Part shown: positions 16,501-28,760 of the stretch, one piece after another
How positions within the stretch are numbered: the first letter of the stretch is position 1
Layout: the number at the start of each line of letters is the position of its first letter
Source of the DNA: Siphonodentalium dalli
Taxonomy: Eukaryota; Mollusca; Scaphopoda; Gadilida; Siphonodentaliidae
Direction: 5' to 3'
Assembly (NCBI GenBank): GCA_032622095.1
Contig: CP136067.1
Location: forward strand, 194,580,052 to 194,644,051
Length of the DNA stretch: 64,000 nt
The notes under the pieces: generated by a model
What the model was told of the DNA's origin: nothing
Database searches by the model: none
The model's input: only the letters and a program-made list of their open reading frames with translations
Made by a program: the position numbers and the translations under genes

Positions 16501-17580
16501 CATTACAGAAGTAACCTGGATATTAGATCTATACCGAATAAAGTGACATTAGGACGATTACAGAAGTAACCTGGATATTAGATCTATACCGAATAAAGGG
16601 ACATTAGGTCCATTACAGAAGTAACCAGGATATTAGATCAATACCGAATAAAGGGACATTAGGACCATTACAGAAGTAACCTGGATATTAGATATATACC
16701 GAATAAAGGGACATTAGGACGATTACAGAAGTAACCTGGATATTAGATCTATACCGAATACAGGGACATTAGGACGATTACAGAAGTAACCTGGATATTA
16801 GATCTATACCGAATAAAGTGACATTAGGACCATTACAGAAGTAACCTGGATATTAGATCTATACCGAATAAAGTGACATTAGGACCATTACAGAAGTAAC
16901 CTGGATATTAGATCTATACCGAATAAAGTGACATTAGGACCATTACAGAAGTAACCTGGATATTAGATCTATACCGAATAAAGTGACATTAGGACGATTA
17001 CAGAAGTAACCTGGATATTAGATCTATACCGAATAACGGGACATTAGGACCATTACAGAAGTAACCTGGATATTAGATCTATACCGAATAAAGGGACATT
17101 AGGACCATTACAGAAGTAACCTGGATATTAGATATACCGAATAAAGTGACATTAGGACCATTACAGAAGTAACCTGGATATTAGATCTATACCGAATAAA
17201 GTGACATTAGGACCATTACAGAAGTAACCTGGATATTAGATCAATACCGAATAAAGTGACATTAGGACCATTACAGAAGTAACCTGGATATTAGATCTAT
17301 ACCGAATAACGGGACATTAGGACCATTACAGAAGTAACCTGGATATTAGATCTATACCGAATAAAGTGACATTAGGACCATTACAGAAGTAACCTGGATA
17401 TTAGATCTATACCGAATAAAGTGACATTAGGACCATTACAGAAGTAACCTGGATATTAGATCTATACCGAATAAAGTGACATTAGGACCATTACAGAAGT
17501 AACCAGGATATTAGATCTATACCGAATAAAGTGACATTAGGACCATTACAGAAGTAACCTGGATATTAGATCTATACCGA

Positions 17581-17860
17581 ATAAAGGTACATTAGGACCA
17601 TTACAGAAGTAACCTGGATATTAGATCAATACCGAATAAAGTGACATTAGGACCATTACAGAAGTAACCTGGATATTAGATCTATACCGAATAAAGGTAC
17701 ATTAGGACCATTACAGAAGTAACCTGGATATTAGATCAATACCGAATAAAGTGACATTAGGACCATTACAGAAGTAACCTGGATATTAGATCTATACCGA
17801 ATAAAGGTACATTAGGACCATTACAGAAGTAACCTGGATATTAGATCAATACCGAATAAA
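17581..17860 (+). repeat. dimeric higher-order repeat (110 bp)
   Basis: The rare monomer end AAAGGTAC occurs at 17581, 17691 and 17801, exactly 110 bp apart, alternating with a CA-type monomer ending AAAGTGAC. A further isolated copy lies near 18955. The exact two-monomer period and the private marker support recent dimer amplification. Confidence 0.85.
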
Positions 17861-20800
17861 GTGACATTAGGACCATTACAGAAGTAACCTGGATATTAGA
17901 TCTATACCTAATAAAGTGACATTAGGACCATTACAGAAGTAACCTGGATATTAGATCTATACCGAATAAAGTGACATTAGGACGATTACATAAGTAACCT
18001 GGATATTAGATCTATACCGAATAAAGTGACATTAGGACGATTACATAAGTAACCTGGATATTAGATCTATACCGAATAAAGTGACATTAGGACCATTACA
18101 GAAGTAACCTGGATATTAGATCTATACCGAATAAAGTGACATTAGGACGATTACAGAAGTAACCTGGATATTAGATCAATACCGAATAAAGTGACATTAG
18201 GACGATTACAGAAGTAACCTGGATATTAGATCTATACCGAATAACGGGACATTAGGACGATTACAGAAGTAACCTGGATATTAGATCTATAACGAATAAA
18301 GAGACATTAGGACCATTACAGAAGTAACCTGGATATTAGATATACCGAATAAAGTGACATTAGGACCATTACAGAAGTAACCTGGATATTAGATCTATAC
18401 CGAATAAAGTGACATTAGGACCATTACAGTAGTAACCTGGATATTAGATCTATACCGAATAACGTGACATTAGGACGATTACAGAAGTAACCTGGATATT
18501 AGATCTATACCGAATAAAGTGACATTAGGACCATTACAGAAGTAACCTGGATATTAGATCTATACCGAATAAAGTGACATTAGGACCATTACAGAAGTAA
18601 CCTGGATATTAGATCTATACCGAATAAAGTGACATTAGGACCATTACAGGAGTAACCTGGATATTAGATCTATACCGAATAAAGTGACATTAGGACCATT
18701 ACAGAAGTAACCTGGATATTAGATCTATACCGAATAAAGTGACATTAGGACGATTACAGAAGTAACCTGGATATTAGATATATACCGAATAACGGGACAT
18801 TAGGACCATTACAGAAGTAACCTGGATATTAGATCAATACCGAATAAAGGGACATTAGGACCATTACAGAAGTAACCTGGATATTAGATCAATACCGAAT
18901 AAAGTGACATTAGGACCATTACAGAAGTAACCTGGATATTAGATCTATACCGAATAAAGGTACATTAGGACCATTACAGAAGTAACCTGGATATTAGATC
19001 AATACCGAATAAAGTGACATTAGGACCATTACAGAAGTAACCTGGATATTAGATCTATACCGAATAAAGTGACATTAGGACGATTACATAAGTAACCTGG
19101 ATATTAGATCTATACCGAATAAAGTGACATTAGGACCATTACAGAAGTAACCTATATTAGATCTATACCGAATAACGGGACATTAGGACCATTACAGAAG
19201 TAACCTGGATATTAGATCAATACCGAATAAAGTGACATTAGGACCATTACAGAAGTAACCTGGATATTAGATCAATACCGAATAACGTGACATTAGGACC
19301 ATTACAGTAGTAACCTGGATATTAGATCTATACCGAATAAAGTGACATTAGGACCATTACTGAAGTAACCTGGATATTAGATCTATACCGAATAAAGTGA
19401 CATTAGGACGATTACAGAAGTAACCTGGATATTAGATCTATACCGAATAAAGTGACATTAGGACCATTACAGAAGTAACCTGGATATTAGATATATACCG
19501 AATAAAGTGACATTAGGACCATTACAGAAGTAACCTGGATATTAGATCAATACCGAATAACGTGACATTAGGACCATTACAGAAGTAACCTGGATATTAG
19601 ATCAATACCGAATAAAGTGACATTAGGACCATTACATAAGTAACCTGGATATTAGATCAATACCGAATAACATGACATTAGGACCATTACATAAGTAACC
19701 TGGATATTAGATCTATACCGAATAACATGACATTAGGACCATTACATAAGTAACCTGGATATTAGATCTATACCGAATAAAGTGACATTAGGACCATTAC
19801 AGAAGTAACCTGGATATTAGATCTATACCGAATAACGGGACATTAGGACCATTACTGAAGTAACCTGGATATTAGATCAATACCGAATAACGTGACATTA
19901 GGACCATTACAGAAGTAACCTGGATATTAGATCAATACCGAATAACGTGACATTAGGACCATTACAGAAGTAACCTGGATATTAGATCTATACCGAATAA
20001 AGTGACATTAGGACCATTACAGAAGTAACCTGGATATTAGATCTATACCGAATAACGGGACATTAGGACCATTACAGAAGTAACCTGGATATTAGATCAA
20101 TACCGAATAACGTGACATTAGGACCATTACAGAAGTAACCTGGATATTAGATCAATACCGAATAAAGTGACATTAGGACCATTACAGAAGTAACCTGGAT
20201 ATTAGATCTATACCGAATAACGGGACATTAGGACCATTACAGAAGTAACCTGGATATTAGATCAATACCGAATAACGGGACATTAGGACCATTACTGAAG
20301 TAACCTGGATATTAGATCAATACCGAATAAAGTGACATTAGGACCATTACATAAGTAACCTGGATATTAGATCTATACCGAATAAAGGGACATTAGGACC
20401 ATTACAGAAGTAACCTGGATATTAGATCTATACCGAATAAAGTGACATTAGGACCATTACAGAAGTAACCTGGATATTAGATCTATACCGAATAAAGGGA
20501 CATTAGGACCATTACAGAAGTAACCTGGATATTAGATCTATACCGAATAAAGGAACATTAGGACCATTACAGAAGTAACCTGGATATTAGATCTATACCG
20601 AATAAAGTGACATTAGGACGATTACAGAAGTAACCTGGATATTAGATATATACCGAATAAAGTGACATTAGGACCATTACAGAAGTAACCTGGATATTAG
20701 ATCAATACCGAATAAAGTGACATTAGGACCATTACAGAAGTAACCTGGATATTAGATCTATACCGAATAAAGTGACATTAGGACCATTACAGAAGTAACC

Positions 20801-21582
20801 TGGATATTAGATCAATACCGAATAAAGTGACATTAGGACCATTACAGAAGTAACCTGGATATTAGATCAATACCGAATAAAGTGACATTAGGACCATTAC
20901 TGAAGTAACCTGGATATTAGATCAATACCGAATAAAGGGACATTAGGACGATTACAGAAGTAACCTGGATATTAGATATATACCGAATAACCTGACATTA
21001 GGACCATTACAGAAGTAACCTGGATATTAGATCTATACCGAATAAAGTGACATTAGGACGATTACAGAAGTAACCTGGATATTAGATATATACAGAATAA
21101 AGGGACATTAGGACCATTACAGAAGTAACCTGGATATTAGATCTATACCGAATAAAGTGACATAAGGACCATTACATAAGTAACCTGGATATTAGATCTA
21201 TACCGAATAAAGTGACATTAGGACCATTACATAAGTAACCTGGATATTAGATCTATACCGAATAAAGTGACATTAGGACCATTACTGAAGTAACCTGGAT
21301 ATTAGATCTATACCGAATAAAGGGACATTAGGACCATTACAGAAGTAACCTGGATATTAGATCTATACCGAATAAAGTGACATTAGGACCATTACAGAAG
21401 TAACCTGGATATTAGATCTATACCGAATAAAGTGACATTAGGACCATTACAGAAGTAACCTGGATATTAGATCTATACCGAATAAAGTGACATTAGGACC
21501 ATTACAGAAGTAACCTGGATATTAGATCAATACCGAATAAAGTGACATTAGGACGATTACAGAAGTAACCTGGATATTAGAT

Positions 21583-21906
21583 CTATACCGAATAAAATTC
21601 TAATAAACCGCTCCAGGATCCAGCTTCCACCTCAAAATTCATGTCATCAGAACGAGGAGCAAATTGTCTGCGGGAAATTGGGACCTTGGTCATCACATAC
21701 AGCCTAGAATCTTCTTTAATATGCATACAGCAGACAACCTCCCCTTTCTTTTGACATCCATGCATTTGTGAACCACCTTCATTTTGTGGGGAAATTATAT
21801 GACAGATAGGTTGAAAGCCGTTAATTCTTTCACTATACTTATGTTGACAAACGGAAAGGCCGCAAGGCCCGTCAGCCAGTGCTCCATTCTGACTTTTTAT
21901 TGTCAT
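21583..21906 (-). CDS. uncharacterised 107-aa open frame, possible exon or gene fragment
   Basis: On the minus strand an ATG at 21906 opens 107 codons, and the last few codons and the stop come from the satellite. The predicted peptide has balanced composition and about six cysteines, including CC, in its first two thirds (GPCGLSVC near residues 14-21, HGC near 50 and VVCCMH near 58-63). It has no signal peptide or membrane segment, and I recognise no family. The sequence just upstream of the ATG, read on the minus strand, is pyrimidine-containing and ends CCCTCAAG, so it could be a splice acceptor rather than a true start. It could equally be a chance frame or a decayed transposon piece; the satellite-encoded C-terminus argues against an intact gene. 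Confidence 0.2.
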   Translation of the reverse strand: MTIKSQNGALADGPCGLSVCQHKYSERINGFQPICHIISPQNEGGSQMHGCQKKGEVVCCMHIKEDSRLYVMTKVPISRRQFAPRSDDMNFEVEAGSWSGLLEFYSV

Positions 21907-22630
21907 TCTTGAGGGCTAGGTGTGTTTTTTCGTGCATATATATATGTATATATATAATATTATTATCTCTACCCATATAATAATTGTTGTGAGATATAAT
22001 GCTCACTTACATTTATCTTAAGTATATAATCTAACCCTATATATTATGCTTCATAATCCTAAGGTAATAATTTACTGGTGTTAGTGAGTACTTTCCAGCA
22101 TGCATACATCTCACAATAAGATGTATTACCCCATGTACTCATCTAAATTAATTATTCGGAATCTTGTTTAAGTGTTTAACCACCACCTATATGTAACATA
22201 CTTACATAGTCATATACGGATTGTAATATGTAAAGATACTTCACGATGACAGATATGATAGCTATATATAGCTAACCTGGTCACATAAAGAGCGTTTAAC
22301 AATATAATATAGAGAGCGTTTAACTCTAATTATACCTACAGTGTATATATTATAATACTATATGGGGGGGGACTATACTACCACTTTATATAGACCGTAC
22401 ATTTTGCACCGACCGGTATCAATTGTGTGTAAAATTCTTATGACAAATGCGTTCTTAGCCGTTTTACTTTTTTCTTTAGTTGACTTTCAAAAAGGCCTTC
22501 TGGTCAACCTGCCAGCACATTACTTTGACTTTTCTCTGTCTTTCTGGTGTGCTAGGTGTGGGGTCGCTAACCTTGACAGTTCTGCTACCCGTCAGACACC
22601 CCCTTACCTTATATGGTTACACATAAAAGC
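21597..22630. other. non-satellite island between arrays 1 and 2
   Basis: A 1,034-bp AT-rich stretch contains no 55-bp monomers. Array 1 stops at monomer position 50 and array 2 restarts at position 27, so about 31 bp of monomer are missing and the phase is not preserved. There are no obvious terminal inverted repeats or target-site duplication. Contents include a minus-strand open frame at the left end, a TA-rich tract at 21936-21964, a perfect palindrome GCTATATATAGC at 22261-22272, a 12-bp direct repeat AGAGCGTTTAAC at 22289-22300 and 22313-22324, and a run of eight G at 22364-22371. The right third (about 22370-22625) is less AT-rich. I recognise no known gene or transposon in it. Confidence 0.85.
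21936..21964. repeat. TA-rich simple repeat
   Basis: Alternating T and A with one G interruption, about 29 bp, lies inside the non-satellite island immediately upstream of the minus-strand open frame. Confidence 0.8.
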
Positions 22631-25589
22631 GATATTAGATATATACCGAATAAAGTGACATTAGGACCATTACAGAAGTAACCTGGATATTAGATCAATA
22701 CCGAATAAAGGGACATTAGGACCATTACAGAAGTAACCTGGATATTAGATCAATACCGAATAAAGTGACATTAGGACGATTACAGAAGTAACCTGGATAT
22801 TAGATCAATACCGAATAAAGGGACATTAGGACCATTACAGAAGTAACCTGGATATTAGATCTATACCTAATAAAGTGACATTAGGACGATTACAGAAGTA
22901 ACCTGGATATTAGATCAATACCGAATAAAGTGACATTAGGACCATTACAGAAGTAACCTGGATATTAGATCAATACCGAATAAAGTGACATTAGGACCAT
23001 TACAGAAGTAACCTGGATATTAGATCTATACCGAATAAAGTGACATTAGGACCATTACAGAAGTAACCTGGATATTAGATCAATACCGAATAAAGGGACA
23101 TTAGGACCATTACAGAAGTAACCTGGATATTAGATCTATACCGAATAAAGTGACATTAGGACCATTACAGAAGTAACCTGGATATTAGATCTATACCGAA
23201 TAACGGGACATTAGGACCATTACAGAAGTAACCTGGATATTAGATCAATACCGAATAAAGTGACATTAGGACGATTACAGAAGTAACCTGGATATTAGAT
23301 CTATACCGAATAAAGGGACATTAGGACCATTACAGAAGTAACCTGGATATTAGATCTATACCGAATAAAGGGACATTAGGACCATTACAGAAGTAACCTG
23401 GATATTAGATCTATACAGAATAAAGGGACATTAGGACCATTACAGAAGTAACCTGGATATTAGATCTATACCGAATAACGTGACATTAGGACGATTACAG
23501 AAGTAACCTGGATATTAGATCTATACCGAATAAAGTGACATTAGGACCATTACAGAAGTAACCTGGATATTAGATCTATACCGAATAAAGGGACATTAGG
23601 ACCATTACAGAAGTAACCTGGATATTAGATCTATACCGAATAAAGGGACATTAGGACGATTACATAAGTAACCTGGATATTAGATCTATACCGAATAAAG
23701 GGACATTAGGACGATTACATAAGTAACCTGGATATTAGATCTATACCGAATAAAGTGACATTAGGACGATTACAGAAGTAACCTGGATATTAGATCTATA
23801 CCGAATAAAGTGACATTAGGACCATTACAGAAGTAACCTGGATATTAGATCTATACCGAATAACGGGACATTAGGACCATTACAGAAGTAACCTGGATAT
23901 TAGATCTATACCGAATAAAGGGACATTAGGACCATTACAGAAGTAACCTGGATATTAGATCAATACCGAATAACGGGACATTAGGACCATTACAGAAGTA
24001 ACCTGGATATTAGATCTATACCGAATAAAGTGACATTAGGACCATTACAGAAGTAACCTGGATATTAGATCTATACCGAATAACGTGACATTAGGACCAT
24101 TACAGAAGTAACCTGGATATTAGATCTATACCGAATAAAGTGACATTAGGACCATTACAGAAGTAACCTGGATATTAGATCTATACCGAATAACGGGACA
24201 TTAGGACCATTACAGAAGTAACCTGGATATTAGATCTATACCGAATAAAGTGACATTAGGACCATTACAGAAGTAACCTGGATATTAGATCAATACCGAA
24301 TAACGTGACATTAGGACCATTACATAAGTAACCTGGATATTAGATCTATACCTAATAAAGTGACATTAGGACCATTACAGAAGTAACCTGGATATTAGAT
24401 CTATACCGAATAACGGGACATTAGGACCATTACAGAAGTAACCTGGATATTAGATCTATACCGAATAAAGGGACATTAGGACCATTACATAAGTAACCTG
24501 GATATTAGATCTATACCGAATAAAGTGACATTAGGACCATTACAGAAGTAACCTGGATATTGGATCTATACCGAATAAAGTGACATTAGGACGATTACAG
24601 AAGTAACCTGGATATTAGATCTATACCGAATAAAGTGACATTAGGACCATTACAGAAGTAACCTGGATATTAGATCTATACCGAATAAAGTGACATTAGG
24701 ACCATTACAGAAGTAACCTGGATATTAGATCAATACCAAATAAAGTGACATTAGGACGATTACAGAAGTAACCTGGATATTAGATCTATACCTAATAAAG
24801 TGACATTAGGACCATTACAGAAGTAACCTGGATATTAGATCTATACCGAATAAAGTGACATTAGGACCATTACAGAAGTAACCTGGATATTAGATCTATA
24901 CCGAATAAAGTGACATTAGGACCATTACAGAAGTAACCTGGATATTAGATATATACCGAATAAAGTGACATTAGGACCATTACAGAAGTAACCTGGATAT
25001 TAGATATACCGAATAACGTGACATTAGGACCATTACAGAAGTAACCTGGATATTAGATCTATACCGAATAAAGGGACATTAGGACCATTACAGAAGTAAC
25101 CTGGATATTAGATCAATACCGAATAAAGTGACATTAGGACCATTACATAAGTAACCTGGATATTAGATCTATACCGAATAAAGGGACATTAGGACCATTA
25201 CAGAAGTAACCTGGATATTAGATCAATACCGAATAAAGTGACATTAGGACCATTACAGAAGTAACCTGGATATTAGATCTATACCGAATAAAGGAACATT
25301 AGGACCATTACAGAAGTAACCTGGATATTAGATCTATACCGAATAAAGTGACATTAGGACCATTACAGAAGTAACCTGGATATTAGATCTATACCAAATA
25401 AAGTGACATTAGGACCATTACAGAAGTAACCTGGATATTAGATCTATACCGAATAAAGGGACATTAGGACCATTACAGAAGTAACCTGGATATTAGATCA
25501 ATACCGAATAAAGTGACATTAGGACGATTACAGAAGTAACCTGGATATTAGATCTATACCGAATAAAGTGACATTAGGACCATTACAGA

Positions 25590-25830
25590 AGTAACCTATA
25601 TTAGATCTATACCGAATAAAGTGACATTAGGACGATTACATAAGTAACCTGGATATTAGATCAATACCGAATAACGTGACATTAGGACCATTACAGAAGT
25701 AACCTGGATATTAGATCTATACCGAATAAAGTGACATTAGGACCATTACAGAAGTAACCTATATTAGATCTATACCGAATAAAGTGACATTAGGACGATT
25801 ACATAAGTAACCTGGATATTAGATCAATAC
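25590..25830 (+). repeat. trimeric satellite duplication
   Basis: The deletion marker CCTATATT followed by GACGATTACATAAGT appears at about 25595 and again 163 bp later, at about 25758. This is three monomers less the 2-bp deletion. The order of variants between the two copies is the same. Confidence 0.75.
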
Positions 25831-28499
25831 CGAATAAAGGGACATTAGGACGATTACAGAAGTAACCTGGATATTAGATATATACCGAATAAAGTGACAT
25901 TAGGACCATTACAGAAGTAACCTGGATATTAGATCTATACCGAATAAAGGGACATTAGGACCATTACAGAAGTAACCTGGATATTAGATCTATACCGAAT
26001 AAAGTGACATTAGGACCATTACAGAAGTAACCTGGATATTAGATCAATACCGAATAAAGGGACATTAGGACCATTACAGAAGTAACCTGGATATTAGATC
26101 TATACCGAATAACGTGACATTAGGACCATTACAGAAGTAACCTGGATATTAGATCTATACCGAATAAAGTGACATTAGGACCATTACAGAAGTAACCTGG
26201 ATATTAGATCTATACCGAATAAAGTGACATTAGGACGATTACAGGAGTAACCTGGATATTAGATCTATACCGAATAAAGTGACATTAGGACCATTACAGA
26301 AGTAACCTGGATATTAGATCAATACCGAATAAAGGGACATTAGGACCATTACAGAAGTAACCTGGATATTAGATCTATACCAAATAAAGTGACATTAGGA
26401 CCATTACAGAAGTAACCTGGATATTAGATCTATACCGAATAAAGGGACATTAGGACCATTACAGAAGTAACCTGGATATTAGATCTATACCGAATAAAGG
26501 GACATTAGGACCATTACAGAAGTAACCTGGATATTAGATCTATACCGAATAAAGTGACATTAGGACCATTACAGAAGTAACCTGGATATTAGATCAATAC
26601 CGAATAAAGGGACATTAGGACCATTACAGAAGTAACCTGGATATTAGATCTATACCGAATAAAGGGACATTAGGACCATTACAGAAGTAACCTGGATATT
26701 AGATCAATACCGAATAAAGTGACATTAGGACGATTACAGAAGTAACCTGGATATTAGATCTATACCGAATAAAGTGACATTAGGACGATTACAGAAGTAA
26801 CCTGGATATTAGATCAATACCGAATAAAGTGACATTAGGACCATTACAGAAGTAACCTGGATATTAGATCTATACCGAATAAAGGGACATTAGGACCATT
26901 ACAGAAGTAACCTGGATATTAGATCTATACCGAATAAAGTGACATTAGGACGATTACATAAGTAACCTGGATATTAGATCTATACCGAATAAAGTGACAT
27001 TAGGACCATTACAGAAGTAACCTGGATATTAGATCTATACCGAATAAAGTGACATTAGGACCATTACAGAAGTAACCTGGATATTAGATCAATACCGAAT
27101 AAAGTGACATTAGGACCATTACAGAAGTAACCTGGATATTAGATCTATACCGAATAAAGTGACATTAGGACCATTACAGAAGTAACCTGGATATTAGATC
27201 TATACCGAATAAAGTGACATTAGGACCATTACAGAAGTAACCTGGATATTAGATCAATACCGAATAAAGGGACATTAGGACCATTACAGAAGTAACCTGG
27301 ATATTAGATCTATACCTAATAAAGTGACATTAGGACCATTACATAAGTAACCTGGATATTAGATCTATACCGAATAACATGACATTAGGACCATTACAGA
27401 AGTAACCTGGATATTAGATCTATACCGAATAAAGTGACATTAGGACCATTACAGAAGTAACCTGGATATTAGATCTATACCGAATAAAGTGACATTAGGA
27501 CCATTACAGAAGTAACCTGGATATTAGATATATACCGAATAAAGTGACATTAGGACCATTACAGAAGTAACCTGGATATTAGATCTATACCGAATAAAGG
27601 GACATTAGGACCATTACAGAAGTAACCTGGATATTAGATCTATACCGAATAACGTGACATTAGGACGATTACAGAAGTAACCTGGATATTAGATCTATAC
27701 CGAATAAAGTGACATTAGGACCATTACAGAAGTAACCTGGATATTAGATATATACCGAATAAAGTGACATTAGGACCATTACAGAAGTAACCTGGATATT
27801 AGATCTATACCGAATAACGTGACATTAGGACCATTACAGAAGTAACCTGGATATTAGATATATACCGAATAAAGGGACATTAGGACCATTACAGAAGTAA
27901 CCTGGATATTAGATCAATACCGAATAACCTGACATTAGGACCATTACAGAAGTAACCTGGATATTAGATCTATACCGAATAAAGTGACATTAGGACCATT
28001 ACAGAAGTAACCTGGATATTAGATCTATACCGAATAAAGGGACATTAGGACCATTACAGAAGTAACCTGGATATTAGATCAATACCGAATAACGGGACAT
28101 TAGGTCCATTACAGAAGTAACCTGGATATTAGATCTATACCGAATAAAGTGACATTAGGACCATTACAGAAGTAACCTGGATATTAGATCTATACCGAAT
28201 AACGTGACATTAGGACCATTACAGAAGTAACCTGGATATTAGATCAATACCGAATAACATGACATTAGGACGATTACAGAAGTAACCTGGATATTAGATC
28301 TATACCGAATAAAGTGACATTAGGACCATTACAGAAGTAACCTGGATATTAGATATATACCGAATAAAGTGACATTAGGACGATTACAGAAGTAACCTGG
28401 ATATTAGATCTATACCGAATAAAGTGACATTAGGACCATTACAGAAGTAACCTGGATATTAGATCAATACCGAATAAAGAGACATTAGGACCATTACAG

Positions 28500-28760
28500 A
28501 AGTAACCTATATTAGATCTATACCGAATAACGTGACATTAGGACCATTACATAAGTAACCTGGATATTAGATCTATACCGAATAAAGGGACATTAGGACC
28601 ATTACAGAAGTAACCTGGATATTAGATCTATACCGAATAAAGGGACATTAGGACCATTACAGAAGTAACCTATATTAGATCTATACCGAATAACGTGACA
28701 TTAGGACCATTACATAAGTAACCTGGATATTAGATCTATACCGAATAAAGGGACATTAGG
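28500..28760 (+). repeat. trimeric satellite duplication
   Basis: The marker CCTATATT followed by an AATAACGTG monomer and an ACATAAGT monomer occurs near 28505 and again 163 bp downstream. This is a second, independent three-monomer duplication that uses the same 2-bp deletion allele. Confidence 0.75.

Larger units (their letters stand above)
1..21596 (+). repeat. 55-bp satellite array, block 1
   Basis: Head-to-tail 55-bp monomers, about 393 copies, begin before the window and end at 21596 in the middle of a monomer, after its AATAAA. The monomer can be read as ATTAGGACCATTACAGAAGT (positions 1-20), AACCTGGATATTAGATCTAT (21-40) and ACCGAATAAAGTGAC (41-55). Copies are highly similar. Differences recur at the same sites: 9 (C/G), 15 (A/T), 16 (G/T), 37-38 (CT, CA or AT) and 50-52 (AGT, AGG, CGG, CGT, CAT, CCT). 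Occasional length variants exist: a 5-bp deletion near 4634, 4-bp TA expansions near 4985 and 5319, and 2-bp deletions near 9543, 9651, 10760, 15049 and 19153. The monomer length is not a multiple of three and every frame is stopped, so the array is non-coding. It is typical of centromeric, pericentromeric or other heterochromatic satellite. The family is not one I recognise by name. Confidence 0.98.

Noticed and set aside
1-21596. Telomere-like TTAGG in every monomer
   Set aside because: TTAGG occurs only once per 55 bp as part of a longer invariant unit, not as tandem pentamers, so it is not telomeric repeat.
22362-22658. 98-codon + strand open frame at the right end of the island
   Set aside because: It starts by an eight-G run, its end is satellite-derived, its composition is poor and no family is recognisable; most likely chance.
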